A stretch of 34,080 bases of DNA from Phycisphaeraceae bacterium. GTDB taxonomy: Bacteria; Planctomycetota; Phycisphaerae; Phycisphaerales; UBA1924. Both the position numbers and the translations under genes were made by a program. The stretch is from assembly GCA_021297895.1 (NCBI GenBank), contig JAJTHN010000045.1, forward strand, positions 1 to 34,080, given 5' to 3'. The notes under the pieces are model-generated. The model had not been told where the DNA came from. It ran no database searches and saw nothing but the letters and a program-made list of their open reading frames with translations. Below are positions 26,701 through 34,080 of the stretch, in pieces. Numbering within the stretch: position 1 is the stretch's first letter; each line of letters starts with the position of its first letter.

Positions 26701-26935
26701 CGTGTTCACTCGCAAGCCATCGCACATCGAGCTTGCGCGACGGGCGTTCCGTGTCGGAAACCTCTACATCAACCGCGGCATCACCGGTGCTCTCGTGGCC
26801 AGACAGCCATTCGGCGGGTTCGGCATGTCGGGCGTGGGCTCGAAGGCCGGCGGCAAGGACTACTTGCTGCAGTTTGTCGAGCCGCGGGCGGTGTGCGAGA
26901 ACACGATGCGTCGCGGGTTCGCGCCGGAACTCTGA
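23759..26935 (+). CDS. putA: Bifunctional proline dehydrogenase / delta-1-pyrroline-5-carboxylate dehydrogenase (PutA)
   Basis: 1058 residues, ATG at 23759 with AAGGGGAAG ahead of it. The proline dehydrogenase half (about 110-460) has VSVKISSLSARCDP, RLVKGAYWDYE and a barrel end near LGSHNVRSIA. The aldehyde dehydrogenase half (about 560-1040) has GVCVVISPWNFPLAI, VIAFTGSRDVG, the catalytic Glu809 in ICEMGGKN and the nucleophile Cys843 in GQKCSACSR. It oxidises proline to glutamate in two steps. There is no ribbon-helix-helix domain at the N-terminus, so it is unlikely to repress its own promoter, as the short PutA form does not. Confidence 0.96.
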   Translation: MAWFGRKSSTGATKPAQAAAPHSSHAGGDANGAAVVSGFGPEHDAAITSIGSEMLRRARGHKAGVFSSQFYSDALMEWSMKDQAFKVQLFRFVDTFPVLRNTEDTYDHLEDYLAQPGVTTPTVIAAAMKAGKLAKGLAVSQISKQITGMASKFIAGADAAGAMKNLRALWDEGIAFSVDLLGEACVSDAEADAYRDKYLDLINNLPGSVASWPASERLERDHLGAIPRTNVSVKISSLSARCDPIDAEGARRDLMKRLRPILEAAKARGVFVNFDMEQFAFKDFTLDLFMRCCEEVDFHAGLAMQAYLRSGESDARRICEWSVRTGRVVTVRLVKGAYWDYEVINAEQRGWPVPVWPTKRETDACFERMARIFVDSCPRTAGAGGVKLALGSHNVRSIAATVAYSRSKGLPDSAIELQMLHGMADQLKHAAAEMGLRMREYVPVGQMIPGMAYLVRRLLENTSNESWLKSGFLDNADEGKLLASPHGEPAHEHKTTGDANTIKTKEPTAANLERAPERHRLTPSVKIGGSVVRPFCNEAFRDFADAAQHKAFASAVSSAKVPTVRSDTSLEQARAMVARAHAAFDAWRDVAPGTRAQALLTAAEVMRARRDELAAMMIREAGKTWREADADVCEAIDFCEYYARLSVGLFERERIGRYIGELDEQFYQPRGVCVVISPWNFPLAICCGMTVAALVTGNTVIVKPAEQTPGIARVMTDILHEAINRALANVSGAPKAVDVLHFCPAPGETTGAMLVRDDRVAVIAFTGSRDVGCDILHAAAPRSPFAGDRAAFEAWAGGSDAQVKKVICEMGGKNAVIVDTSGDPDETVLGVRHSAFGFQGQKCSACSRLIVVDPDGPNGPAITHLRQRLVEATRVLTIGDPSLPGTDIGPVIDADAKAKISGFISRAKTSGLPGFELPVPAGLEAATGRHYVGPAIFWNVPETHELARAEIFGPVLAILHAPTFAEALRIANDQPYKLTGGVFTRKPSHIELARRAFRVGNLYINRGITGALVARQPFGGFGMSGVGSKAGGKDYLLQFVEPRAVCENTMRRGFAPEL

Positions 26936-27043
26936 GCGAGCGTCGCGGCACTTTCGTGGGGCCACGCGACGGACGGCGTGCCGTATCGAGCGTGCCGGGC
27001 CGGGCCATCGAACCGCCGCGCGCCGAGGCTCGTACCCTCGTGC

Positions 27044-28567
27044 ATGCCGATCAAGCCATTGCTGGGTGCGCTGCTTGTTGCGATTCTGCTGGGCGTTCTG
27101 ACGCTGGGCGTCGTGCTCGTGCCGAGATGGATGAGCCGCACGGTGGAGCGGCTGTTCGTCCTTCCCGGTGAGCGACTGGTGGACATGGACATCGGGCAGG
27201 TCGAGGAGATCGTCGTCGGCGATGCGAGCGGTGCATCTCGCTGCGTGCGCTCGGCGGACCTGGCTTCCTGGAGTCTGCTTCCCGGCGAGCCGAGCGTGCC
27301 GGGCGCGGCGAGCGCCGGGGCCACGGAACTGGATCCGGAACTGGTCCGCGTTGCGATTCGGCGAATCTTTGAGACGCGTGCATCAGCCCAGCCGACGAAC
27401 GAAGCGCTCCGCAGCGCTTCGGAGGGCGTGCGCCAGCGCGCAGCCGCTCTGGAGGGGGCTTTGCGAGGTGACGGGGCGTTTGTGCCCGTGTTCGGCGAAC
27501 GGACGCTGAGCGTGCGGCTGCGAACGAGCTCGGGCGTTGCGCGCGTGCTGCACCTATCGCCCACGACACTGGGCGGCCAGTCGCTCGTGCTGGTCTCATC
27601 GCCAGGTGGCGAAGGCAGCGCGGCGGATTGGCGGTTGGCGGTGATTAGCGAGAACCTTTACGCGGAGATGGATGAACGCGGCCCGATGGCGTGGCGGCTG
27701 CGCACGCCGTGGACGCGACTGGCAACCCGGCTTACAAGCGTGCGGATCATCGGGGAAAGCGGCGCGAGCGTGGTGCTGGGCCGCAGCGGCGCGGCGTGGT
27801 CCGTCACGGAACCGGTCAGGGCTCCGGCGAACCCGGAGGCGATCAGCGCGTTGCTCTCATCGCTGGCGAACGTACGGATCGCGACGTTTATCGATGACCC
27901 AGCGGCACGGGCCGAGGCGGAGAGCTCGCTCGCTTCGCCGAGGGCGAGGGTGGCCGGTGAGGCGGACGGCGCGACGCTGGAGTTGCTCATCGGCCGCGCG
28001 GCGGACCCGGCGGCGCGAACGGTCTTTGCGCGGCTCGATCAGCGGCCCGCGGCGACGATCGATGCGGAGACGCTCAGCCGAATCGCGGCCGAGCCGACTT
28101 CGTACATCAGCCCGATGATCGCGTCGCTGGAACAGGCCGACATTCACGGTCTGACGATCACAGGACATGAAGGCGACAAGAACCTGCTGAACCTGGCGCG
28201 ATCCGCCAGCGGCTGGGATGAGATCCGCGAGGATGGCCAGCGAGTGGCGCAGGCCGAGGAGCGGGCGCGTGAGGTGCAGTTGATGCTGAACTTTCTGACG
28301 CGAGCTCCGGCGATGTCGATCCGAATCACGACTCCCGAGCCCGATGCGACGCCGATGGGCAGGGTTGTGCTGCGCGATGCTCGCGGCGGCGTTGTGCAGA
28401 CGGCGCGAGTCCTGCGGGGTCAGCCCGCGATGATCTGGGTCGAGGTAGATGGCACATTCCGCGCGGTCAGTTCGCTGCCCGACCTGCTCCAGCGATTGCT
28501 CGCACAGCCCGCGCTGAATGTCGGCACGCCCGCAGCGCCGGCGACACCGGTCGAGCCGCAGAAGTAG
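27044..28567 (+). CDS. Membrane-anchored DUF4340-like protein
   Basis: 507 residues. ATG at 27044 begins a signal-anchor (PIKPLLGALLVAILLGVLTL). The remainder is soluble and repeats an all-beta, Ser/Ala/Arg-rich design: 'LRTPWTRLATRLTSVRI...LGRSGAAWSVTEP' at about 222-255 resembles the repeating strand motif of DUF4340. DUF4340 proteins often belong to Gld/ABC-type gliding or export systems, but no such gene is nearby, so the role is unknown. It follows putA on the same strand and converges on purD with a 16-base gap. The family assignment is tentative. Confidence 0.7.
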   Translation: MPIKPLLGALLVAILLGVLTLGVVLVPRWMSRTVERLFVLPGERLVDMDIGQVEEIVVGDASGASRCVRSADLASWSLLPGEPSVPGAASAGATELDPELVRVAIRRIFETRASAQPTNEALRSASEGVRQRAAALEGALRGDGAFVPVFGERTLSVRLRTSSGVARVLHLSPTTLGGQSLVLVSSPGGEGSAADWRLAVISENLYAEMDERGPMAWRLRTPWTRLATRLTSVRIIGESGASVVLGRSGAAWSVTEPVRAPANPEAISALLSSLANVRIATFIDDPAARAEAESSLASPRARVAGEADGATLELLIGRAADPAARTVFARLDQRPAATIDAETLSRIAAEPTSYISPMIASLEQADIHGLTITGHEGDKNLLNLARSASGWDEIREDGQRVAQAEERAREVQLMLNFLTRAPAMSIRITTPEPDATPMGRVVLRDARGGVVQTARVLRGQPAMIWVEVDGTFRAVSSLPDLLQRLLAQPALNVGTPAAPATPVEPQK

Positions 28568-28583
28568 CCTTCCCCGCGCCCAC

Positions 28584-30083
28584 TCAGCCGACGATGTCGG
28601 TCCCGATGTCGCGGCGAACCTGCTTGCCCTCAAAGCGGATCATGTCGGCGGCGGCGTACGCACGTTCGCGGGCTTGCTCGAGCGTGTCGCCTCGGGCCAC
28701 GACGTTGAGCACGCGTCCGCCGGCGGTGACCAGACGACCGGTGTCATCGGTGCGGGTGCCGGCGTGGAAGATCTGCACGCCTTCGATCTTCGCGGCGTTT
28801 TCGACGCCGTCGATCACGAGTCCGGCTCGCGGCGAATCGGGGTATCCGGGCGCGGCGAGGACGACGCAGACACTCACGCCGGAGTCCATGCCGATCTCGA
28901 TCTCATCCAGCGAAGCACCGAGGCCCGCGCCCGCGCCGCCGCTGCAGGCCAGCAGAGCGGCAAGGAGGTTGCCGCGGAATCGCGACATGAGGACCTGACA
29001 TTCGGGGTCGCCGAATCGGCAGTTGAATTCGAGAACTTTGGGACCGGCGGGGGTCAGCATGATGCCTGCATAAAGCACGCCGCGGTACTCGATGCCATCG
29101 CGACGGAGCGCATCGACGGTGGGAACGAGGACTTCACGTTCGATTCGCTCCATTGAGCGGGCGTCGATCGCGCGCGTCGGGCAGAGCGCTCCCATGCCGC
29201 CGGTGTTGGGGCCCTTGGCGCCGTCGAGCAGTCGCTTGTGATCCTGGCAGGGATCGAGCACGAAAATGGTCCGGCCATCGGTGAGCGCCAGCACGGAGAC
29301 CTCGCGTCCCTTGAGGCGTTCCTCGATGAGCACGGTCCGGCCCGCGTCGCCGAACTCCTGCTTGATCATGATCCGATCGATCGCCTCGAGGCCTTCCTCA
29401 AGGCTGGCCGGAAGGATGACGCCTTTGCCCTTTGCCAGACCCGCGGCCTTGATGACCGGACCGTCGTTGCGGGAGCGGAGGTACTCCTTCGCGGCGCTGG
29501 GATCGGTGAAGACTCTCGCCTCGGCGGTGGGGATCGAGGCGGAGCGCATGAGCTGCTTTGCGAAGGCTTTGTCCGCCTCGAGCATGGCCGCGGCCTTGAG
29601 CGGACCGAAGACGCTGGGGACGATGCCACCCAGACCGCCGCCGCCGGTGAGTGGGCCGGCGCGAAGCGCTCGCTCGAGAGCGGCGGTATCCATGTGCGCA
29701 CCGCGCGCAGCGGCGGAGAGAACCGCGCCGGGTGCGATCTCGCGCACGCCCAGCAGCGAATCGGCGAGGCCCATCGCCAGCGGATCCTCCGGACCGATGA
29801 CCACCAGACCGATGCGATGCTCCTTGCAGAAACGCTCGATCGGGAACGTGTCCTTCGGGTTGAACCGGCCGGTGGCACCCCAGCAGTCGGCAGGCTTGCA
29901 GAGCGCCCGGAGGCCGGGGTTCGAGGGTGAGTCGGTGTAGAGCTCGCCAAGCCCATCGCTACGACGCAACGCCGCGGCCAGAGCGTGCTCGCGGCCGCCC
30001 GATCCGATGAGAAGCACGTTGATCGTCGTGTTCGATGCACGGACGGCGGATTCGGCGGGCGTGGGCGGAGTCATGGGGGCCAT
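28584..30083 (-). CDS. purD: Phosphoribosylamine-glycine ligase, with an internal insertion
   Basis: 499 residues from the ATG at 30083 (a second in-frame ATG is at 30074). It joins 5-phosphoribosylamine and glycine in purine synthesis. The N-terminal nucleotide fold is LLIGSGGREHALA (about 24-36); VVIGPEDPLAMGLAD then VFGPLKAAAMLEADKAFAKQ are conserved; the ATP-grasp core has GPVIKAAGLAKGKGVI and GPNTGGMGALCP. Typical PurD is about 430 residues. The excess is mostly one insertion of about 40 residues (about 113-156, Ala/Arg/Gly-rich) between the two conserved blocks GPEDPLAMGLAD and VFGP. The gene is divergent from the polyketide operon. Confidence 0.95.
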   Translation of the reverse strand: MAPMTPPTPAESAVRASNTTINVLLIGSGGREHALAAALRRSDGLGELYTDSPSNPGLRALCKPADCWGATGRFNPKDTFPIERFCKEHRIGLVVIGPEDPLAMGLADSLLGVREIAPGAVLSAAARGAHMDTAALERALRAGPLTGGGGLGGIVPSVFGPLKAAAMLEADKAFAKQLMRSASIPTAEARVFTDPSAAKEYLRSRNDGPVIKAAGLAKGKGVILPASLEEGLEAIDRIMIKQEFGDAGRTVLIEERLKGREVSVLALTDGRTIFVLDPCQDHKRLLDGAKGPNTGGMGALCPTRAIDARSMERIEREVLVPTVDALRRDGIEYRGVLYAGIMLTPAGPKVLEFNCRFGDPECQVLMSRFRGNLLAALLACSGGAGAGLGASLDEIEIGMDSGVSVCVVLAAPGYPDSPRAGLVIDGVENAAKIEGVQIFHAGTRTDDTGRLVTAGGRVLNVVARGDTLEQARERAYAAADMIRFEGKQVRRDIGTDIVG

Positions 30084-30177
30084 GATATCTGCGCGGCGGT
30101 CGGCAAGAACGGCGATGGAGTAGAATCGCCTACCGGCTTTCTGCGAGCATTGCTCACGGCCGATCGCGACAGCCCGG

Positions 30178-30900
30178 ATGTGTATGGACCAGCGCGTGCT
30201 CACGCCGGAACTCATGGACGACGCGGCGATCGACCCGCGCGAGCATCGGCGTGCGCTGCGAGGGCTCGCTCGGCTCAACCGGCTGAGCAGGGCACACGTG
30301 AGCGTCGCCCGCGCGGTCGCCGACCTGCTGCGAGAACGGAGCTTGCCCGCTTCGGATGCGATCCTGCTGGATCTCGCGGCCGGGGGCGGGGACCTGCTGC
30401 TTGGTGTTCGCGATGTCATCGGCCGATGCGCATGCAGGGGAGCAGCGGATGTCGCGGCGGATATCAGTCCGACCGCTCTGGAGGTCGCACAAGGGCACGC
30501 GAGGGCGCGTGGGCACACGGTGCGGACGCTCCGGGCGGACGTTCTCGCCGCTCCACTGCCGATTGACGACTCGGCCGTGGATGTCGGTGTGTGCTCCCTG
30601 TTTCTGCATCATCTCATGCCCGTGGATGTGGTTCGTGTCCTCGCGGAACTCGCCCGCGTTTCTCGCGTTGGCGTCGTGGTATCGGACCTGGCACGATCGC
30701 GGCTGGGGCTCGCGATGGCGTTCTGCGCCGGCCGCATCGTGACAAGATCTCGCGTCGTGCATGTCGATAGCATCAAGTCGGTTCGTGCCGCGTTTACGCG
30801 CGAGGAACTCGCGGAGTTCGCGTTCCGGGCGGGCATGAAGGACGCCATCATCCGTGAGGTCTGGCCCGAGCGGCTGCTGCTGACGTGGAGGCGAGCATGA
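30178..30900 (+). CDS. SAM-dependent methyltransferase of the type III PKS operon
   Basis: 240 residues. Class I methyltransferase motif I is LLDLAAGGGDL (63-73), followed by a DISPTALEVAQ motif II-like segment and SAVDVGVCSLFLHH (motif IV region). Start at 30178; an ATG two codons later (30184) is possible. The gene ends in ATGA, overlapping the next. In characterised type III PKS operons (for example srsABC of Streptomyces) a methyltransferase and a flavin monooxygenase tailor the phenolic lipid; by analogy this one would methylate the resorcinol or pyrone product. The homology is not specific enough to prove the substrate. Confidence 0.88.
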   Translation: MCMDQRVLTPELMDDAAIDPREHRRALRGLARLNRLSRAHVSVARAVADLLRERSLPASDAILLDLAAGGGDLLLGVRDVIGRCACRGAADVAADISPTALEVAQGHARARGHTVRTLRADVLAAPLPIDDSAVDVGVCSLFLHHLMPVDVVRVLAELARVSRVGVVVSDLARSRLGLAMAFCAGRIVTRSRVVHVDSIKSVRAAFTREELAEFAFRAGMKDAIIREVWPERLLLTWRRA

Positions 30901-32168
30901 GCGCCGGCGAGCAGGTTGATGTTCTGGTCATCGGCGCGGGAGTCGCCGGCGCGTGCGCAGCGATCGGTGCTGCTCGCACGCTCGGCACACGTGGCCGCGT
31001 GCTGCTGGTTGACAGATCGGCCTGGCCTCGCGAGAAGGTCTGCGGCTGCTGCCTCGGGGCACGCGGGGTCGCCGCGATCGAGCAGCTCGGCGTGAATCTG
31101 GCCTCTGGCCCGGCTCGCGGCGTATCGCTGAAACACGTTCGGATCACGTCACGCGGAGGAGCAACGTTTGAGCTGCCGCACGCGGGCGGAAGGGTGCTGT
31201 CACGGAGCATGCTCGACGCAGCGCTCGTCGATGCCGCGGTTCGGAGCGGAGCGACGTTCCGAGACAAGTGTTCGGCGAGCGTCGTTGAGCGACGGCGTGG
31301 ATACTGGCGCGTGATGCTTGGCGGCGAGTGCATCGGCGCTCGGAGCGTCATCGTCGCCGATGGCCTCGGCGGGCACGCGCTCGAGGGTCTCCCCGCACTG
31401 GTGCCGACGGTCGCACGCGGATCGTTCATGGGCATCGGTGCAAAGCTCTCGCCATCAAACGTCGACGCGGCGGTGGTGCCCGATGGGACCGTGCTGCTTG
31501 TGCATGGCGTTGGCGGGTATGTTGGATTCGTGCGGATGCCCGATGGGACGATCGACCTCGCGGCGGCAATCGACCCGAGGCGAGCGCGTGCTGCGGGAGG
31601 GCCGATCATGCTGCTGCGTCGCATCATCGAGCAGGCACGCGTGGCCGTGAGGCTCGACGAAAACGTGCGGCTCACGGGAACGCCCCTGCTGACACGACGA
31701 AGACGGATGCTGAGCATGCCCGGATTGATCATCGCGGGCGACTCTGCGGGTTACGTCGAACCTTTCACGGGTGAGGGCATGACGTGGGCGGCGCTTTCGG
31801 GAGCGCAGGCGGGCTCGCTTGCCGCCGCCGCGGGGCGTGAGGGGGAGTCTGCGATCGATCGGGTTGGCGACGCCTGGGCATCATGGCACGATGCCAGTAT
31901 CGGGCCGATGCAAACGACTTGCAGGACGATCCGTGTTCTGCTGCGCACTCCGGGATTGCTGCGCGGAGTCGCGACCGCGGCGACGCGCTGCCGAGCACTG
32001 CGGCGAGCCCTGGCGCAGCTGAGCACCCGCATCACCGGCCGCGACACAGCCTGCAGAGGGCCGCTCGATTCTCGGCTCGCGCCTGCGAGCCTCGTGGCGG
32101 AGCCGGAGCCGGGGGCCGCGATGGCAGCAGTGAGTCATGGCGAGCGAATGGGCGAGGTGAAGCCATGA
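30897..32168 (+). CDS. FAD-dependent oxidoreductase (geranylgeranyl reductase / UbiH-like) of the type III PKS operon
   Basis: 423 residues. The ATG at 30897 overlaps the previous stop (ATGA), with GGAGG at 30887-30891. FAD-binding GAGVAGAC lies at residues 13-20, the GGR-like REKVCGCC at 45-52, and the second flavin motif GDSAGYVEPFTGEGM at about 281-295. The family includes phenol hydroxylases, squalene-type monooxygenases and isoprenoid reductases. Position between the methyltransferase and the polyketide synthase suggests oxidation or reduction of the polyketide product. The C-terminal ~40 residues after the fold are low in conservation. Confidence 0.9.
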   Translation: MSAGEQVDVLVIGAGVAGACAAIGAARTLGTRGRVLLVDRSAWPREKVCGCCLGARGVAAIEQLGVNLASGPARGVSLKHVRITSRGGATFELPHAGGRVLSRSMLDAALVDAAVRSGATFRDKCSASVVERRRGYWRVMLGGECIGARSVIVADGLGGHALEGLPALVPTVARGSFMGIGAKLSPSNVDAAVVPDGTVLLVHGVGGYVGFVRMPDGTIDLAAAIDPRRARAAGGPIMLLRRIIEQARVAVRLDENVRLTGTPLLTRRRRMLSMPGLIIAGDSAGYVEPFTGEGMTWAALSGAQAGSLAAAAGREGESAIDRVGDAWASWHDASIGPMQTTCRTIRVLLRTPGLLRGVATAATRCRALRRALAQLSTRITGRDTACRGPLDSRLAPASLVAEPEPGAAMAAVSHGERMGEVKP

Positions 32169-33301
32169 TCGCACCCGCCGCGGCGATTCTCGGCATGGGG
32201 TTGGCGACGCCGACATACTCGGCGCGGCAGCCGCAGACCACGGCGCTCGCGCTCGCGGCGACGCTCGAAGACCCTTCGCAAGCGGCGCTTGTCGCAGGGC
32301 TCTACTCGCGGGCGGGCGTGGACCGCAGGGGCAGCGTCTTGCTGCGCAGCGAGACCGGCGATGGACACGGCCCGGATCAGTCGGTGTTTCCGAGTTCGAC
32401 GGGCGAACATTGGCCGACAACGGCCGATCGGATGAGAGTCTTCGATCAGCACGCGACAGGCCTGGCGCTCGAGGCCGCGCGACGCGCGCTGGCCGATGCG
32501 GGTGTGCTCCCGGGGCAGATCACGGACCTGTTGACGGTCAGTTGCACAGGATTGAGTTCGCCGGGGGTTGATGTGTCGTTGATGACCGGCCTGCCGATGG
32601 CGGCGGATGTGCGGCGAGTGAACATCGGCTTCATGGGCTGCCACGGCGCGATCGTCGCGCTGCGCACCGCCGCGGATCTGGTGGCGAGCGGGATGAGCAG
32701 CGGTGGCCGTGAGCGGCGCGTGCTGGTGGTATGTACCGAACTCTGCTCGCTGCATCTCCAGCGGACATCGCGCGTGGATCAGCATGTCTCCAACGCGCTG
32801 TTCGCCGACGGCTGCGCGGCGGCGGTCATCGGGGCAGCCACGCCGAGGAATGCTCTGCGGATCGTCGGCTCCTCGTCGATGCTCTTTGCCGGGAGCGAGG
32901 CGGCGATGGGGTGGCACATCGGTGATCATGGCTTCTCGATGTCACTCGATCGCAGCGTGCCCGCGCTGCTGGAACGGAGCCTCGAGGCGTGGATCTGGCC
33001 ATGGCTGCGATCGCACCTCGGCAACGCGGCGGGCGCGGATGATGTTCGCTGGGCGATCCATCCGGGAGGCCCGCGCGTGCTCGATGCCGTGGCACAATCG
33101 CTCGGTCTCGATGACGCGCACGTGCGAGAGAGCCGAGCGGTGCTGCGCGATCATGGAAACATGTCATCCCCCACTGTCCTCTTCATCGCGAACCGGCACC
33201 GAGCACGCCGAGATGACCGCCGTCCGATCGCGCTGCTGGCCTTCGGCCCCGGGCTCTCCGGCGAAGCGACGCTATTGGCGGTCGGGGCGGATGAGGTGTG
33301 A
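32165..33301 (+). CDS. Type III polyketide synthase (chalcone synthase-like; likely alkylresorcinol or alkylpyrone synthase)
   Basis: 378 residues. The catalytic triad of the family is visible: Cys159 in GFMGCHGA, His299 in WAIHPGGPR and Asn332 in DHGNMSS. These positions are close to the classic Cys164/His303/Asn336 of plant chalcone synthase. The ATG overlaps the preceding stop. Bacterial relatives use long-chain acyl starters with malonyl-CoA to make alkylresorcinols or alkylpyrones that insert in membranes. Starter and ring type cannot be read from the sequence. It is the last gene of a three-gene, twice-overlapping operon. Confidence 0.93.
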   Translation: MIAPAAAILGMGLATPTYSARQPQTTALALAATLEDPSQAALVAGLYSRAGVDRRGSVLLRSETGDGHGPDQSVFPSSTGEHWPTTADRMRVFDQHATGLALEAARRALADAGVLPGQITDLLTVSCTGLSSPGVDVSLMTGLPMAADVRRVNIGFMGCHGAIVALRTAADLVASGMSSGGRERRVLVVCTELCSLHLQRTSRVDQHVSNALFADGCAAAVIGAATPRNALRIVGSSSMLFAGSEAAMGWHIGDHGFSMSLDRSVPALLERSLEAWIWPWLRSHLGNAAGADDVRWAIHPGGPRVLDAVAQSLGLDDAHVRESRAVLRDHGNMSSPTVLFIANRHRARRDDRRPIALLAFGPGLSGEATLLAVGADEV

Positions 33302-33402
33302 CGCGGCGCTGGACCGCGCCGGCGCCAGAGCCGCCATGAGGCCAAACGCGCTCCACGGGTCGATCTGCCGGCCGGGTGCCGGAGCGGCGTCAGGTCTATG
33401 GC

Positions 33403-33430
33403 TTGAACTTCGCCGTCTGGCGGCTATACT
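33403..33430 (+). promoter_or_regulatory. Sigma-70-type promoter of the initiator tRNA
   Basis: A -35 box TTGAAC (33403-33408) and a -10 box TATACT (33425-33430) are separated by 16 bases. Transcription would start near 33437, about 5 bases before the tRNA. This is the clearest promoter in the window. Confidence 0.8.
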
Positions 33431-33441
33431 GAAGTCCAGTT

Positions 33442-33515
<74 letters not shown>

Positions 33516-33521
33516 TTACCC

Positions 33522-33546
33522 GGGTCGTCCAGAAACTGGGCGACCC
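33522..33546 (+). repeat. Nine-base-pair hairpin just 3' of the initiator tRNA
   Basis: GGGTCGTCC (33522-33530) pairs with GGGCGACCC (33538-33546) with one G:T pair; loop AGAAACT. It starts seven bases after the tRNA and could be a processing signal or a first terminator, but no T tract follows. Confidence 0.7.
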
Positions 33547-33560
33547 ACCCGTTAGAAGTG

Positions 33561-33595
33561 AACGCCCCGACCGCAAGGCCGGGGCGTTTGCGTTT
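33561..33595 (+). terminator. Intrinsic terminator of the tRNA transcript
   Basis: AACGCCCCG (33561-33569) pairs with CGGGGCGTT (33580-33588) and an inner CC-GCAA-GG closes a GCAA tetraloop. TTGCGTTT follows. It lies 46 bases after the tRNA end. Confidence 0.8.
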
Positions 33596-33983
33596 CCGGG
33601 CCGCGTTTTGCCGAGTCTCTCGACATGCCCCACCGCGGGAAGTCTCACCGACTTGTGCCGTGAGACTCACGGGGCGCGGCATCTGGCCTGCCGGGACGCG
33701 CCGGAACCGAAAAAGTCTCAGAGTCTCTGCGTCTCACCCGGCACGCCGTTATAGCCGTGACTCGAAATCTCGTGGGTCGGCAACACGTGGCGGGCCCGGC
33801 AGCGGCGACGGCGATCTCGAACGCAAACTCGATCCGTGTGATGCCAACGCATCGACGAGCTTCGCGTGAACGCGGCAGCGAAGGTGGTGGCGATCCCACC
33901 GCGCAACTCGAATCAGATCGATCCCTCACATGCCCAGTGCGGACAGCCCGCCTCCGCGTGGCGTATGTAGCCGGGGAGAAGAC
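33596..33983. other. Non-coding region after the initiator tRNA with clustered GTCTC motifs
   Basis: No convincing gene is visible in this stretch; short open frames lack ribosome sites and protein-like sequence. Six copies of GTCTC or its complement fall within 120 bases (33615, 33642, 33662 inverted, 33715, 33723 and 33731). AGTCTCAC at 33641-33648 and GTGAGACT at 33660-33667 form an 8-base-pair inverted repeat. Such clustering near a tRNA could be recombinase or regulator binding sites. It may also be chance in a short region. Confidence 0.45.
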
Positions 33984-34011
33984 ATGCCTTGCCTTCTCGC
34001 CCCCACGCCAC
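33958..34011. repeat. Long imperfect inverted repeat overlapping a putative start codon
   Basis: GTGGCGT (33958-33964) pairs with ACGCCAC (34005-34011). Inside, GGGGAGAAG (33973-33981) pairs imperfectly with CTTCTCGCCCC (33993-34003). The predicted hairpin would bury both the ribosome-site-like GGGGAGAAG and the ATG at 33984. Confidence 0.65.
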
Positions 34012-34080
34012 CTCAATCGTCCGACAACGCGCCGGGAGCACCGCCGATGGTTGCCAATAACGATGACGCCAATCTTACAG
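33984..34080 (+). CDS. Possible start of a gene running off the right edge
   Basis: An open frame from the ATG at 33984 stays open to the window end (about 32 codons). It is preceded by GGGGAGAAG, a possible ribosome site, and a second in-frame ATG at 34047 has GGGAG ten bases upstream. The deduced start is Pro/Ser/Ala-rich and then Asn/Asp-rich; no family is recognisable. A strong hairpin covers the first start, which makes the second more plausible. Confidence 0.35.
   Translation, partial: MPCLLAPTPPQSSDNAPGAPPMVANNDDANLT

Noticed and set aside
33558-33869. Plus-strand open frame after the tRNA
   Set aside because: It begins inside the tRNA terminator hairpin, is Arg/Ser-rich without protein-like blocks, and no ribosome site precedes it.

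Overview
The window is about 34 kb of very GC-rich bacterial DNA, densely packed with genes on both strands. The gene set suggests a planctomycete, probably of the Phycisphaerae: a large protein with two von Willebrand A domains and an amidotransferase-like domain, a membrane Ser/Thr kinase beside an ECF-type sigma factor, a DUF58/transglutaminase pair, and a type III polyketide synthase operon. This assignment is inferred from gene content and composition; no rRNA or marker phylogeny is available. I see no insertion sequences, CRISPR arrays or prophage structural genes.

Positions 1-9522 (minus strand) form a signalling and cell-envelope block. In transcription order it holds a sigma factor, a membrane Ser/Thr kinase, a long Gln/Pro-rich membrane protein, and a double-VWA membrane protein that runs off the left edge and is frameshifted at a run of nine G. 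A secreted or anchored coiled-coil protein (9818-10828) diverges from the sigma factor and ends at a strong shared terminator.

Positions 10925-15705 hold an AbgT-family and a POT-family transporter, divergently arranged, then an unrecognised small protein and a thioredoxin-like protein. Positions 15758-20414 hold a DUF58 protein translationally coupled to a transglutaminase (DUF3488/DUF4129 type), and a PilZ protein with an unusually split motif. On the minus strand, 20368-23617 reads ribF - nrnA - DNA methyltransferase.

Positions 23759-30083 are mainly metabolic: putA (proline to glutamate), a DUF4340-like membrane protein, and a convergent purD with an internal insertion. Positions 30178-33301 are a tightly coupled three-gene operon (methyltransferase, FAD-dependent oxidoreductase, type III polyketide synthase), which probably makes and tailors an alkylresorcinol- or alkylpyrone-like lipid. 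It is followed by an initiator tRNA with a clear promoter and terminator. The final 0.5 kb has no convincing complete gene but contains clustered GTCTC motifs and a strong inverted repeat next to a possible start of a further gene.

The best candidates for new biology are the type III PKS operon, the split PilZ domain, the purD insertion, the sigma/kinase/VWA block, and the repeat-rich region after the initiator tRNA.
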